Positions 1 through 8,861 are shown, numbered from the stretch's first letter. The stretch is 64,000 nt of DNA from Candidatus Omnitrophota bacterium (GCA_040755155.1 JBFMBP010000054.1:1-64000); one strand, 5' to 3'. Numbers and translations: made by a program. Notes: generated by a model not told the origin, from the letters alone.

Positions 1-47
1 ACTTTCGTCTTAAAAACTCCGTCGTATTTCTTTTGGATTCTCTTCAT
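1..47 (-). CDS. IS3-type transposase OrfA, N-terminal 15 codons only
   Basis: Minus-strand ATG at 47-45 is preceded nine bases upstream by AGGAGG (57-62). The visible protein begins MKRIQKKYDGVFKTK, which matches the start of IS3-family OrfA proteins (the R-x-K-Y-x-x-x-F-K-x-K pattern that opens the helix-turn-helix region). The gene is cut by the window edge, so its intactness is unknown. OrfA normally binds the IS ends and is joined to OrfB by frameshifting. Confidence 0.6.
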   Translation of the reverse strand, partial: MKRIQKKYDGVFKTK

Positions 48-121
48 TTCGGAAAACCTCCTTGCCTACTCTCGGCAAGCCGATTTTCCACCTTAACCCC
101 CTGTCTAAATTTTGGGGGACA
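1..121 (-). mobile_element. IS3-family insertion sequence, one end only
   Basis: The element runs off the left edge of the window. Its outer end is about 102-121, read on the minus strand as TGTCCCCCAAAATTTAGACA, which has the usual TGT..ACA shape of an IS end. It is followed inward by a strong ribosome binding site and the first codons of an orfA-like transposase gene. The outer end directly abuts the stop codon of a small reading frame at 122-232. The target duplication and the second end lie outside the window. The family call rests on the start of OrfA and the terminus only. Confidence 0.6.
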
Positions 122-232
122 TTATACGACTTCTTCGTCTTTCCGAAGCAGCGCCCTGATCTCCTCTTCCGTACACGGCTTTCCTTGAGTCAGAAGATCG
201 CAGACCTTCTGCTCAATCGTTGAATTGGCCAT
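122..232 (-). CDS. small hypothetical protein, 36 aa, possibly truncated by the IS
   Basis: A 36-residue frame starts at ATG 232 and ends at TAA 124-122, immediately before the IS3 end at 121. It is acidic and mostly helical in appearance (MANSTIEQKVCDLL...EEEIRALLRKDEEVV). A weak TTGAGGT precedes the start. No family is recognised. Because the stop codon touches the insertion sequence, the frame may be the N-terminal remnant of a longer gene, with the stop supplied at or near the junction. It could equally be noncoding. Confidence 0.3.
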   Translation of the reverse strand: MANSTIEQKVCDLLTQGKPCTEEEIRALLRKDEEVV

Positions 233-363
233 GGGGACCTCAACCCAAATGGGGTTGTATTTCAAATCAATTAAATTACATCTATAGTAACTTCATTAAA
301 TCGCTTCCACCCCATTCTGTAAAGACTCCATTCACTTTTCTACTTCATAGGGCTGACCAATTA

Positions 364-404
<41 letters not shown>

Positions 405-552
405 AATCCGTCAGGCGATTCCCTTAAACCTGCTCTGCTTCGCTGGTTATCTTCTCTTCCCCAGCTCTCGGACAAATAGTACCATGAGACGCTGTCGCCT
501 TGCCGCCTTGTCCGCGGCCAACCGTCGTATTTTTAGGGAGGAGAACGCCTTG

Positions 553-1740
553 ATGGAAAATCGCAAACAGTTGTTTTTGGCGAGCTGCGTTGGTTTAGTG
601 TCCACTGCGATGATATTGGTTATCCGCGGGGACATCGCCGCCCAGGTCGAAAAAGCCTTCCAACTGACTCACGAACAATACGGCTTTGTCTCTTCGATGG
701 CTTTCTACGGCGTCGCCAGTTCGGTGCTGCTGGTTTCGCCTTTGTTGGATTGGCTGGGCATGAAGCGGCTGCTGTATATCGCTTTCTTTTTTCATGTCAT
801 TGGCATTCTTGCCTTCGTCATGGCCCCCAATTACCCGGTTTTGTATATGTCCATGTTGATCGCCGGATTCGGCAACGGACTCGTCGAGGTGGTCATCAAT
901 CCTCTTTGCGCCAGCGTCTACGTTGAAGAAAAAATCCGCCGCCTCAATTTCCTGCACGCCTGGTGGCCGGGAGGCTTGATTATCGGGGGACTGCTTTCCG
1001 TAGCCATGGGCAAGTGGGGTTGGCGGTGGCAAGCGCAGATGGGAATGGTTTTGATTCCCGTTCTCGCTTATGGTTTGCTGATCTTCCGCCAAAAATTCCC
1101 GGTTACTGAGCGCGTGGAGGCGGGAGTATCTTACGGCGAGATGGTCAAAGAAGCCGTGCGTCCTGGTTTTCTATTGCTGATCGGCTGCATGATGCTGACG
1201 GCGGCTACGGAGGTAGCTCCAAGCCAATGGGTCGGTTCCGTGTTGAGCGAGCTGGCGAAGATGTCGGGAACATTGATCTTCGTGTACGGCAGCGCCATTA
1301 TGTTCGTTTTGCGCTTTTTCGCTGGTCCTCTCGCCAAAAAATTATCGCCGGTGGGAATGATGTGGGCGGCGGCGGCGATCAGCGGCATTGGGCTTTTTTG
1401 GCTCAGCAGCGTCTCTTCCGCTTCTTCCGCCTATCTGACGGCGACGGTATTTTATATGGGCGTAACGTTTATGTGGCCGACGATGTTGGGCATCACGTCG
1501 GAACGCTTTCCCAAGGGCGGCGCTTTGCTTTTGGGTTTGATGGTTTTTGCGGGCAACGCTTCGATTGGAACTATCGTTTATAAGATGGGAGGCGTTTATG
1601 ACGCTTGGGGGCCTGCTTCCGCTTTCCGTTTCGTGGCGATTCTTCCGGCGATTCTCTTCTTTATATTCGGCGCGTGGTGGATAATGGATTATCTGGCGGG
1701 AGGGTATAGAGCCGTCCGGTTGCAGAAAAAGGTATCGTAA
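553..1740 (+). CDS. MFS transporter, sugar-permease-like
   Basis: A 395-residue integral inner-membrane protein with about 12 hydrophobic segments. The fold and motifs fit the major facilitator superfamily: a short loop WLGMKRLL sits in the motif-A position between helices 2 and 3, and GFGNGLVEVVINPLCASVY resembles the FucP/GlcP type of sugar permeases. The start is ATG 553 (MENRKQ), which follows AGGGAGGAG; the frame is open back to 388 but that part encodes tandem repeat and arginine-rich sequence with no ribosome binding site. It stands alone. Substrate is not readable from sequence; a nearby secreted alpha-L-rhamnosidase makes a sugar plausible. Confidence 0.8.
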   Translation: MENRKQLFLASCVGLVSTAMILVIRGDIAAQVEKAFQLTHEQYGFVSSMAFYGVASSVLLVSPLLDWLGMKRLLYIAFFFHVIGILAFVMAPNYPVLYMSMLIAGFGNGLVEVVINPLCASVYVEEKIRRLNFLHAWWPGGLIIGGLLSVAMGKWGWRWQAQMGMVLIPVLAYGLLIFRQKFPVTERVEAGVSYGEMVKEAVRPGFLLLIGCMMLTAATEVAPSQWVGSVLSELAKMSGTLIFVYGSAIMFVLRFFAGPLAKKLSPVGMMWAAAAISGIGLFWLSSVSSASSAYLTATVFYMGVTFMWPTMLGITSERFPKGGALLLGLMVFAGNASIGTIVYKMGGVYDAWGPASAFRFVAILPAILFFIFGAWWIMDYLAGGYRAVRLQKKVS

Positions 1741-1750
1741 GCAATCGTAG

Positions 1751-1779
1751 GGTGGGCTCAAAGCGAAGCGTAGCCCACC
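1751..1779. repeat. hairpin repeat (GGTGGGCT/AGCCCACC), possible terminator of the MFS gene
   Basis: An 8-bp perfect stem (1751-1758 with 1772-1779) and a 13-nt loop lie just after the MFS stop codon and are followed by TTTATAATTTT. Related sequences with the same GGGTGG...CGAGCGAAGC wording occur at 29238-29269 and 43431-43461, so this is a dispersed element as well as a potential terminator. Confidence 0.6.
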
Positions 1780-1826
1780 TTTATAATTTTCAAGAAGCTG
1801 GAAGCCTCTTCTACTTGAAAAGAAAG

Positions 1827-1851
1827 CGGGCGGAGAGAATATCCCCGCCCG
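1827..1851 (-). terminator. rho-independent terminator of the first porin gene
   Basis: Read on the minus strand, a CGGGCGG/CCGCCCG stem with an 11-nt loop is followed by CTTTCTTTT, 26 bases past the porin stop codon. Confidence 0.7.
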
Positions 1852-1877
1852 GTATTTAATAATGCTAGACGATCCGC

Positions 1878-3005
1878 TTAGAATTGGTAAATAACTTCCA
1901 AAGCGATCGTGTCTTGGGAATCTTGATCGCGAATGGCGTCATCGAAGAAGATATTGCCATCGGCTTCGTCATGACGATATTCAAGCCGGCCCAGTAAATC
2001 TTCGGTGATCTGATAGCCGGCCGTGGCCGTGATTTCCCACATGTTATCGCTTGCGCCCACCACAGGTTGAGGCGTGCGCCAACTGTCGTCATCGCCGAAG
2101 TATTCGCCGCGCAGAGCCAAGTAAACGTCTTCGTTCACGTCATAGCGGACATAACCGGCGAGAGCCCACCAATTGGCGTCGCTTGTTCCCAAAGCGTCTT
2201 CATCAAAACCATAATCGAAGTTGGCGCCGATGGTCCAGTCTTCCGTTACGCTCCAGGTAGCGACTAAGTCGTAAAGGAAAAGATAATCGCTATTGTTGCC
2301 AGCTCTTTCCGGACCGTAAGAAATCGCGTTCTGGACGTAGATATCTTCCGTCGGGCGGAAACGAACGGCGAAATGGAAGGATTTACTCTCGTTGATATCT
2401 TCTACGGTATCCCAACCTTGGGTAACGCCGCCGCTGACTTCCCACATATCGTTGATGGAATAGGTCGCGCGAATGCCTGTGTGGGTGAAAGGAACCGTCA
2501 TTCCAAATATACAGGAACGAGAGAAATTATCGTTCTTCACGCTTTCGATGACTTCATAACCATACCAAGTAACGAAACGGCCAACGTCAATGGTCAAGCC
2601 ATTTCCAATGGGAGCGATGTAGGATACGTATAATTGATATAGATCAATATTATTCGCCCCGATGCCGTCATAACCGCGAGTAATATTCGCGTCTTCGCCA
2701 TAAGCGAAATCGACGCGGAAGCCGACTTCGCCCGCGTCTTCCGGCAGATTGTCGATATAAAAGTTCAACATATTGATGTTGACGAGGTCTTCGCTATCGA
2801 CGTCGAAAATGCGGCCAATGTTTCCATTATTAGAGGGATCGGGGGTTTGAAAATTGTAGGTCCAGGAGAGGTCCAGGAAGCCGCCGAATTCGATTCCACC
2901 CAGGGCGCTGGAAGTAGCTTCCGCCAAGGCGCCCGCCATCGCGCCCGAACTAATAATGGTTAACGCAATCAATGCAAGACTGGCAGTGAAGATGAGTTTT
3001 TTCAT
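1878..3005 (-). CDS. outer-membrane beta-barrel porin (OmpL-like), paralogue 1
   Basis: A 375-residue protein with an N-terminal signal peptide (MKKLIFTASLALIALTIIS...AMA) and alternating amphipathic strands ending in the C-terminal phenylalanine (VIYQF) typical of barrel proteins inserted by BamA. The opening FGGFLDLSWTYNF and the pattern DVGRF..WYGYE fit the bacterial 'putative beta-barrel porin-2, OmpL-like' group. It would form an outer-membrane channel; the substrate is unknown. It is nearly a duplicate of the next gene (3316-4464), in the same direction, 310 bp apart. Each gene has its own terminator, so they are probably transcribed separately. An AAGGAA precedes the start. Confidence 0.8.
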   Translation of the reverse strand: MKKLIFTASLALIALTIISSGAMAGALAEATSSALGGIEFGGFLDLSWTYNFQTPDPSNNGNIGRIFDVDSEDLVNINMLNFYIDNLPEDAGEVGFRVDFAYGEDANITRGYDGIGANNIDLYQLYVSYIAPIGNGLTIDVGRFVTWYGYEVIESVKNDNFSRSCIFGMTVPFTHTGIRATYSINDMWEVSGGVTQGWDTVEDINESKSFHFAVRFRPTEDIYVQNAISYGPERAGNNSDYLFLYDLVATWSVTEDWTIGANFDYGFDEDALGTSDANWWALAGYVRYDVNEDVYLALRGEYFGDDDSWRTPQPVVGASDNMWEITATAGYQITEDLLGRLEYRHDEADGNIFFDDAIRDQDSQDTIALEVIYQF

Positions 3006-3231
3006 TTTCGTTTATTCCTTTTTCATTAGTTAAATTGAATATCAGTTCTTATTAGGGTGCTTCTTGAAGGTCAGCGTTAAATTAAGCAATAACGCTCGGC
3101 GAATGATGAGGATGAATTAGTTTTTTTCCGATCACCTCCAGTATGCATAACGCACTTGAAAATGCCCCGGTTTATGCTATTAATCTACTTGAATTTACTT
3201 GTTTTACGTAAAATTTCGACATATAAAGGAA

Positions 3232-3262
3232 AAGCCGGGCATAATTACGCTTAGCCCGGCTT
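3232..3262 (-). terminator. rho-independent terminator of the second porin gene
   Basis: Perfect 9-bp stem AAGCCGGGC/GCCCGGCTT with a 13-nt loop, 53 bases past the porin stop on the minus strand, followed by TTTCCTTTA. The rest of 3006-3315 is AT-rich and should hold the promoter of the downstream porin; no clear -35/-10 pair was picked out. Confidence 0.75.
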
Positions 3263-3315
3263 GTTGTTTTCAATGCAATTAAATTAATCCAATACAATCA
3301 GATGAAGAGATTCGC

Positions 3316-4464
3316 TTAGAATTGATAAATGACTTCCAAAGCGATCGTATCTTGCGAATCTTGATCGCGAATGTTGTCATCCCAGAAGATATCGCCATCG
3401 GCTTCGTCATGACGATATTCGAGGCGGCCTAGCAGGTCTTCGGTGATCTGATAGCCAGCCGTAGCCGTGATTTCCCACAGGTTGTCGCTTGCGCCAACGC
3501 CAGGTTGAGGAGTGGCCCAGCTGTCGTCATCGCCGAAGTATTCGCCGCGCAGAGCCAAGTAAACATCTTCGTTCACGTCGTAGCGGACATAACCAGCGAG
3601 AGCCCACCAGGAAGCATCGTCCGTACCAGCGGCAATAGCGTCTTCATCAAAACCATAGTCGAAGTTCGCGCCGATGGTCCAGTCTTCCGTTACGTTCCAG
3701 GTAGCGACCAAATCATAAAGGAAGCGGTAATTGCTATTGTCGTTGAATCTTTCTGGACCGTAGGAAATCGCGTTCTGGACATATATTTCTTCCGTTGGGC
3801 GGAAACGAACGGCGAAATGGAAGGATTTGCTATCATTGATGTCTTCTACGGTATCCCAACCTTGGGTAACGCCGCCGCTGACTTCCCACATATCATTGAT
3901 GGAATAGGTCGCGCGAATGCCCGTATGAGTGTGGGGATAAGATAAGCCGAACATGAAGGAACGCGAGAAGTTATCGTTTTTCAAGCTTTCAATGGCTTCG
4001 TATCCATACCACGAGGCGAAACGGCCTACATCGATGGTCAGGCCATTGCCGACGGGAGCGATGTAGGATATGAACAGTTGATAAAGGTCGAGATTGTTCG
4101 CGCCAATGCCATCGTTACCGGCAATAATATTCGCATCTTCGCCGTAACCGAAGTCAACGCGGAAACCTACTTCGCCAGAGTCTTCTGGCAGATTGTCGAT
4201 GTAGAAGTTCAACAAGTTGATGTTGACAAGGTCTTCGTTATCGACGTCAAATACGCGGCCAACATTCGAGTTGTTTGATCCCTGTCCGAAAGGAAGATCG
4301 GGGGTCTGGAAATTGTAGGTCCAGGACAGATCGAGGAAGCCGCCGAATTCGATGCCGCCCAACGCGCTGGAAGTGGCCTCCGCCAATGCGCCCGCGGACG
4401 CACCCAAACTCATGGTGGACAGCGCAATCACTGCCACGCCTACTACGGTTAATACTTTCTTCAT
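3316..4464 (-). CDS. outer-membrane beta-barrel porin (OmpL-like), paralogue 2
   Basis: A 382-residue barrel protein, the close paralogue of the gene at 1878-3005. The two align end to end with most residues identical; the difference in length comes from a few short loop insertions (for example LPFGQG near residue 57). It has a signal peptide (MKKVLTVVGVAVIALSTMS...ASA) and ends in IYQF. The start has an excellent GAAAGGAG ribosome binding site, which suggests strong expression. Loop differences between copies point to altered surface exposure or pore selectivity, not a different role. Confidence 0.82.
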   Translation of the reverse strand: MKKVLTVVGVAVIALSTMSLGASAGALAEATSSALGGIEFGGFLDLSWTYNFQTPDLPFGQGSNNSNVGRVFDVDNEDLVNINLLNFYIDNLPEDSGEVGFRVDFGYGEDANIIAGNDGIGANNLDLYQLFISYIAPVGNGLTIDVGRFASWYGYEAIESLKNDNFSRSFMFGLSYPHTHTGIRATYSINDMWEVSGGVTQGWDTVEDINDSKSFHFAVRFRPTEEIYVQNAISYGPERFNDNSNYRFLYDLVATWNVTEDWTIGANFDYGFDEDAIAAGTDDASWWALAGYVRYDVNEDVYLALRGEYFGDDDSWATPQPGVGASDNLWEITATAGYQITEDLLGRLEYRHDEADGDIFWDDNIRDQDSQDTIALEVIYQF

Positions 4465-4902
4465 CAGAATTGCTCCTTTCTCCTAATAAGAAATGAATTG
4501 AAAATTTCTGATTTCGATGATAATTGAACCCTGGATAAGGTCAAGAGAATTTTCCTTAAAAAAGGATTTTTGTGAGGTATATTTACCACACTCTATGGCG
4601 TTATTGCCACGCATAAGGGCGGGTTTTGAACCTTTTCCACTTGGGCGCGTTCATCGTAAAGTAATAATATTATACTGATTATACGGTACTTATGAAATTT
4701 ATTCTTTTCATTTCCACAACAACATAATTTAAGGTCGAATATAAAAGATCGCCGCAAAATTTTCCGACAAAATTTTACTCTTTAAGCGAAATTGGATGGA
4801 TGGGATTCAGATAGAATGCAAAAAATGCGGGCGGCGGAATAGAGAAAAATGGATCTTGGCGTCGCCGATAAACAGACTTGTGCTCTTTTTGTATTTTATC
4901 GA
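4465..4902. other. AT-rich intergenic region between divergent genes
   Basis: No gene is seen. The region separates the porin (minus) from the vapB-like gene (plus) and must carry promoters for both. Minus-strand TATAAT boxes occur near 4660-4680, without a convincing -35 partner. Confidence 0.5.
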
Positions 4903-4911
4903 TGTTATAAT
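4903..4911 (+). promoter_or_regulatory. extended -10 promoter element for the vapB-like gene
   Basis: TGTTATAAT fits a TGn-TATAAT extended -10 hexamer, 72 bases before the ATG at 4983. No good -35 box is visible, as is common for extended -10 promoters. Confidence 0.4.
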
Positions 4912-4982
4912 GAAGAACGAGAATTGACTTTAGATTAAAAGTATTTTTTGATTGATTAGGACTAAGAAAGGATGATGAGCCG

Positions 4983-5216
4983 ATGATTATTCAGGCCGAA
5001 ATTTGCGAAGATGGCGTGGTGAAAGTGAGCGATCCTGAACTGCGAGGGAAGAAGATTTTGTTGACGGCGCCCGACCGAAAAGAAACGCCAACTAAAGGGA
5101 TAACGAATTGGAATGAGATTTGGAAGATTTTCCAGGAAGCGGATGCCATAGATTTTCCCCGCAGGAGCCATGAGGACATATTGCGCGATCTGAGAGCGTT
5201 CAGGGAATCGGAATGA
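4983..5216 (+). CDS. VapB-like antitoxin (orphaned)
   Basis: A 77-residue protein beginning MIIQAEICEDGVVKVSDPEL, the short strand-rich N-terminus seen in AbrB/SpoVT-like or DUF104-like VapB antitoxins, with a charged helical C-terminus ending in FPRRSHEDILRDLRAFRESE that would wrap a toxin. ATG 4983 is chosen because the upstream ATGs run straight into a stop. Its stop overlaps (ATGA) a second frame starting MMAYVDSS, the classic start of a PIN-domain VapC toxin, but that frame collapses after eight codons. It is therefore an antitoxin whose toxin has been destroyed. Confidence 0.65.
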   Translation: MIIQAEICEDGVVKVSDPELRGKKILLTAPDRKETPTKGITNWNEIWKIFQEADAIDFPRRSHEDILRDLRAFRESE

Positions 5217-5332
5217 TGGCTTACGTGGATTCCTCTCTCCATCCCCAAGTCCCCAAGTCCCCTACTCCCCAAATCCTCTCGTCCCCAAGTCCCCTCCTTT
5301 TCTATTTGGGAATGATTAGTGATGAAAGATGA
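5213..5332 (+). pseudogene. remnant of a VapC-type PIN-domain toxin
   Basis: ATG 5213 overlaps the antitoxin stop by four bases, as in intact vapBC pairs. The first residues are MMAYVDSS, matching the strand and first catalytic aspartate (VDSS) of PIN ribonucleases. From about 5237 the frame reads low-complexity proline/serine sequence from CCCCAAGT repeats and stops at 5332. The other PIN acidic residues are missing, so the gene is truncated after the first motif. Confidence 0.55.
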
Positions 5333-5420
5333 ACGGTGAATGAGATTGATGGGTCAAAAAACGCGATCCATCCTACTTTTTTCTAGTCTCCCTGTCCCAA
5401 AGTCCCAAAGTCCCAAAGTC
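5241..5420. repeat. low-complexity tandem repeats (CCCCAAGT and CCCAAAGT)
   Basis: CCCCAAGT-like units recur at 5241-5300, and three perfect TCCCAAAG units at 5395-5418. They replace the body of the vapC gene and fill the space before the rhamnosidase. No gene is seen here. Confidence 0.7.
5348..5372. repeat. dispersed 25-bp hairpin (GATGGGTC...GATCCATC)
   Basis: One of four copies of a short imperfect palindrome with the loop AAAAAACGC. Other copies are at 10065-10089 (inverted), 10112-10136 and 46157-46181. Confidence 0.75.
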
Positions 5421-5446
5421 TCCGAGCGCCATTTCATCCATTCCGC

Positions 5447-5475
5447 TTGACATCCCGCCTTGCATCCTTTGTACT
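5447..5475 (+). promoter_or_regulatory. candidate sigma-70 promoter of the rhamnosidase gene
   Basis: Perfect -35 TTGACA (5447-5452), 17-bp spacer, and a -10 TGTACT (5470-5475, four of six matches), 44 bases upstream of the start codon. Confidence 0.4.
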
Positions 5476-5519
5476 TCCTTCATTGCCATTCCACTCTATT
5501 TTCATTAACAGGGAGACGT

Positions 5520-8500
5520 ATGATGAGCAGGACAATCCTTCACTTCGTGGCTGCTATCACGATGTTGAGCATGACGATTTGTACCGGATGGTGCGCAGAA
5601 TCCTCGGCTGGGATTTGGCCATCTTATCTGCGCTGCGAGTATCGCGTCGATCCTTTGGGCATCGATATTCCCCAGCCCCGGTTTAGCTGGGAGTTGGATT
5701 GTTCCCATCCCGAAGCGCGAATGCAAAAACAGAGCGCTTATCAAGTGTTGGCGGCCAGTTCGCTTGATCTTTTGAATTCGGGGCAGGGCGATTTTTGGGA
5801 TTCCGGAAAAACGGCTTCCGATCAAACGTCCCAAGTCGTTTATTTGGGGAAAGCGTTGGAATCCAATATGGATTGCTGGTGGAAGGTGAGGGTATGGGAT
5901 CAGGACGATAAAGCCTCCGATTGGAGCCGCCCGGCGCGTTGGAGTTCGGGATTGCTTAAGCCGCAGGATTGGAAAGGACAGTGGATCGAAAAACCCTTCC
6001 GCATGACCTTCGAACGCTGCAAGTGGGTATGGAATCCCGATGGCGATCCGCGAAACTCTGTTCCGGAAGGAACCTTTTATTTCCGCCGCCGCTTTCATTT
6101 GGACGGGACATCGCAAGCCGCAAAGTTTTTGATAACGGCGGACGACCGTTTTGTTCTTTTCATCGACGGGAAAGAGATTGGGAAAAGCGTAGGAGGCGCG
6201 GATTCCTGGAAGAAACCGCAAATAATAGAACTAGATTCGTTGAGCGCGGGCGATCACGCCGCCGCCGTTGTCGCCGTCAATGAAAAAGCCAGTCCGGCGG
6301 GATTGACCGGCAAATTAATGATCCTCGCCAATAACCATCAATTGGTCATTCCCATCGATGAGACTTGGAAAGTTTCCTCTAAGGAAGCGGATGGATGGAA
6401 AACGGCGGGTTTCGACGACGCCAGTTGGAAAAACGCCCGCGTCATCGCCGCCGTAGGCGAAGACGGATCGCCGTGGGGCGTTCCGGGAGACGAGGACGGT
6501 CTTATCCTGCCGCCGCCGCCCTATTTTCAAAAAGTCTTCCGCGTCGAAAAACCCGTCAAGCGGGCGTTCGTTTATGCGACGGCGCAGGGCGTTTACGAAC
6601 TGCGTCTCAATGGCGAGCGGGTGGGAGAGGATTATTTCGCTCCCGGCTGGTCCGATTACCGTAAGCGGCTGTATTACAACGCCTACGATATTACCTGCCA
6701 ATTGCGTCAGGGCGAGAACGCCGTGGGGGCGATTCTTTCCGATGGCTGGTTCGCGGGCTACGTGGCCTGGGGGCGCATCCGCAACCGTTATGCGGGCGAG
6801 CCGAAACTGCGGGCGCAGATCAACATCGAATACGCCGATGGAACCTCGGAAATCGTCGGTACAGATACGTCTTGGATGGCGATTCATCAAGGCCCCATCC
6901 AAGAAGCCGACTTTCTCATGGGCGAGGTTTACGATGCGCGTAAGGAATTGAAGGGCTGGGCTACAACCGATTTCGCGTTGAAGAGAGGCGACAGTCCATA
7001 CATTTTGGGATCGGATTGGAGTTCAGCGGCGTTGTCGACTTCCGGCAAGGAATTGGACGTCGAATTGAACGCCTATCCTGGCGTGACAGTGAAGAAAATT
7101 ACGGAATTTCCGGCCAAAACGGTCTCCGAACCGCAGCCCGGCGTTTTCGTTTTCGATTTGGGTCAGAATCTGGTGGGTTGGGCGCGCTTGAAAGTACAAG
7201 GTCCGGCAGGGACGAAAGTACAACTGCGATTCGCCGAAGTGCTCAATCCCGACGGAACGCTCTACGTTACGAATTTACGCGCCGCACGAGTAATTGACTC
7301 ATATATTCTCAAAGGCGAGGGCGTTGAAATGTGGGAGCCGAGTTTTACTTTCCATGGTTTCCGCTATGTCGAATTGACGGGTTATCCCGGCCATCCGCCG
7401 CAGGACGCCGTCACGGGCGTGGTACTTCATTCCGACATTGCCCCGGCGGGGACGTTCGAATGCTCCAACGGCATGGTTAATCAGTTGATTCATAACATCG
7501 AATGGGGAATGCGCGGCAACTACTTGGAAATCCCCACCGATTGCCCGCAGCGCGACGAGCGGCTGGGTTGGATGGGTGACGCGCAAATCTTCATGCGCAC
7601 GGGAACCTTTAATAAAGACATCGCCGCCTTTTTCACGAAATGGATTCAGGACGTCGTCGATTCCCAGCGCCCCGACGGCTCCTTCACGGACGTGTCTCCC
7701 GACGTGGGCTTGGGCAGCGGCGTAGCCGCCTGGGCCGATGCGGGAATCGTGTGTCCTTATACGATGTATCTCGTATACGGCGATACGCGCATCCTGGAAA
7801 AGCACTACGGCGCCATGCAGAAATATATCGAGTATCTTAAAAAGAGCTGCAAGGATTTGATCCGGCCAGCCTTTGGTTATGGGGATTGGTTGTCTCTCAA
7901 TGCGGATACCCCAAAAGATCTGCTGGCGACGGCTTACTTCGCTTACGTTACCAGCCTAATGCAGGAAATCGCTTCCGCCATTGGACGCGAGGACGACGCC
8001 AAGGAATACGAAGCGCTCTATCAGGGAATCCGCGCCGCCTTCGCCAAGGCGTTTGTGAAAGCAGACGGCCAGGTGCTAGCGAACACCCAGACCGGCTATG
8101 TTCTGGCGCTGCGCAGCAGCTTGATCCCGGAGGATAAGATTCCGGCGGCCATGCGCCACCTTATTCGCGATCTGATGGTGCGCGATTATCACTTCTCCAC
8201 CGGTTTTGCGGGATTAAAGGATTTGCTGCTTATATTGACGCGCAACGGCCGCATCGATATCGCCTACAAACTATTACTTAACGATACGTTTCCCTCTTGG
8301 GGATACGAGATCAAGAATGGCGCTACCACCATTTGGGAACGGTGGGATGGTTGGACGGACGAGTTCGGCTTCCAGGATCCCGGCATGAATTCCTTCAACC
8401 ATTACGCCTACGGCGCCGTGGGCGAGTGGCTCTATTCCACCGTCGCCGGGATTGATGCGGACGCTCCTGGATACCAAAGAATCGTCATCCATCCTCAACT

Positions 8501-8780
8501 CGGCGGAGATTTGGATTACGTCAAAACCAGTTATCGATCCATTAATGGCTGGATTGACAGCGAATGGCGCCTGACGGAGGACGAATTTCAATTGAATGCA
8601 AGAATTCCCGTCAATACGGAAGCTATGATATTCGTCCCCGCCGAAAAAGCAGACAGCGTAGCGGAAAGCGGAAAACCGGCGGGGGATTCGCTTGGAGTTT
8701 CCTTTGTGGATTTGAAGAATGGCGCGGCGATCTACCATGTTGGATCGGGGCGTTATTCGTTCGCGGCGAAAAGGCCATAG
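5520..8780 (+). CDS. secreted alpha-L-rhamnosidase, GH78
   Basis: A 1086-residue exported glycoside hydrolase that removes terminal alpha-L-rhamnose from glycans or glycosides by inversion. ATG 5520 (MMSRTILHF) is preceded by AGGGAGA and gives a signal peptide ending near WCA; the frame is open upstream to 5460 without a signal. Domain order fits GH78: N-terminal Ig-like and beta-sandwich modules (about 30-560), the (alpha/alpha)6 catalytic domain (about 620-980) and a C-terminal beta domain. The family signature DCPQRDERLGWMGDAQ carries the proposed general acid, and GATTIWERWDGW the general base. It is a single gene with its own promoter and terminator. Length is usual for the family. Periplasmic or outer-surface location is inferred. 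Confidence 0.93.
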   Translation: MMSRTILHFVAAITMLSMTICTGWCAESSAGIWPSYLRCEYRVDPLGIDIPQPRFSWELDCSHPEARMQKQSAYQVLAASSLDLLNSGQGDFWDSGKTASDQTSQVVYLGKALESNMDCWWKVRVWDQDDKASDWSRPARWSSGLLKPQDWKGQWIEKPFRMTFERCKWVWNPDGDPRNSVPEGTFYFRRRFHLDGTSQAAKFLITADDRFVLFIDGKEIGKSVGGADSWKKPQIIELDSLSAGDHAAAVVAVNEKASPAGLTGKLMILANNHQLVIPIDETWKVSSKEADGWKTAGFDDASWKNARVIAAVGEDGSPWGVPGDEDGLILPPPPYFQKVFRVEKPVKRAFVYATAQGVYELRLNGERVGEDYFAPGWSDYRKRLYYNAYDITCQLRQGENAVGAILSDGWFAGYVAWGRIRNRYAGEPKLRAQINIEYADGTSEIVGTDTSWMAIHQGPIQEADFLMGEVYDARKELKGWATTDFALKRGDSPYILGSDWSSAALSTSGKELDVELNAYPGVTVKKITEFPAKTVSEPQPGVFVFDLGQNLVGWARLKVQGPAGTKVQLRFAEVLNPDGTLYVTNLRAARVIDSYILKGEGVEMWEPSFTFHGFRYVELTGYPGHPPQDAVTGVVLHSDIAPAGTFECSNGMVNQLIHNIEWGMRGNYLEIPTDCPQRDERLGWMGDAQIFMRTGTFNKDIAAFFTKWIQDVVDSQRPDGSFTDVSPDVGLGSGVAAWADAGIVCPYTMYLVYGDTRILEKHYGAMQKYIEYLKKSCKDLIRPAFGYGDWLSLNADTPKDLLATAYFAYVTSLMQEIASAIGREDDAKEYEALYQGIRAAFAKAFVKADGQVLANTQTGYVLALRSSLIPEDKIPAAMRHLIRDLMVRDYHFSTGFAGLKDLLLILTRNGRIDIAYKLLLNDTFPSWGYEIKNGATTIWERWDGWTDEFGFQDPGMNSFNHYAYGAVGEWLYSTVAGIDADAPGYQRIVIHPQLGGDLDYVKTSYRSINGWIDSEWRLTEDEFQLNARIPVNTEAMIFVPAEKADSVAESGKPAGDSLGVSFVDLKNGAAIYHVGSGRYSFAAKRP

Positions 8781-8834
8781 GGAATCGTTCAAGAGCCGTA
8801 AACGGTTTTTCGGAAATATATTATGCCTTTGAAG

Positions 8835-8861
8835 GGGGCGCGCCGTTGCGCGCCCCTTTTC
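8835..8861 (+). terminator. rho-independent terminator of the rhamnosidase gene
   Basis: Perfect 9-bp GC stem GGGGCGCGC/GCGCGCCCC (8835-8843, 8848-8856) with a 4-base loop, followed by TTTTCGTCTTT. Confidence 0.85.

Noticed and set aside
5241-5420. Repeats as a CRISPR array
   Set aside because: Units are 8 bp, contiguous and without spacers.
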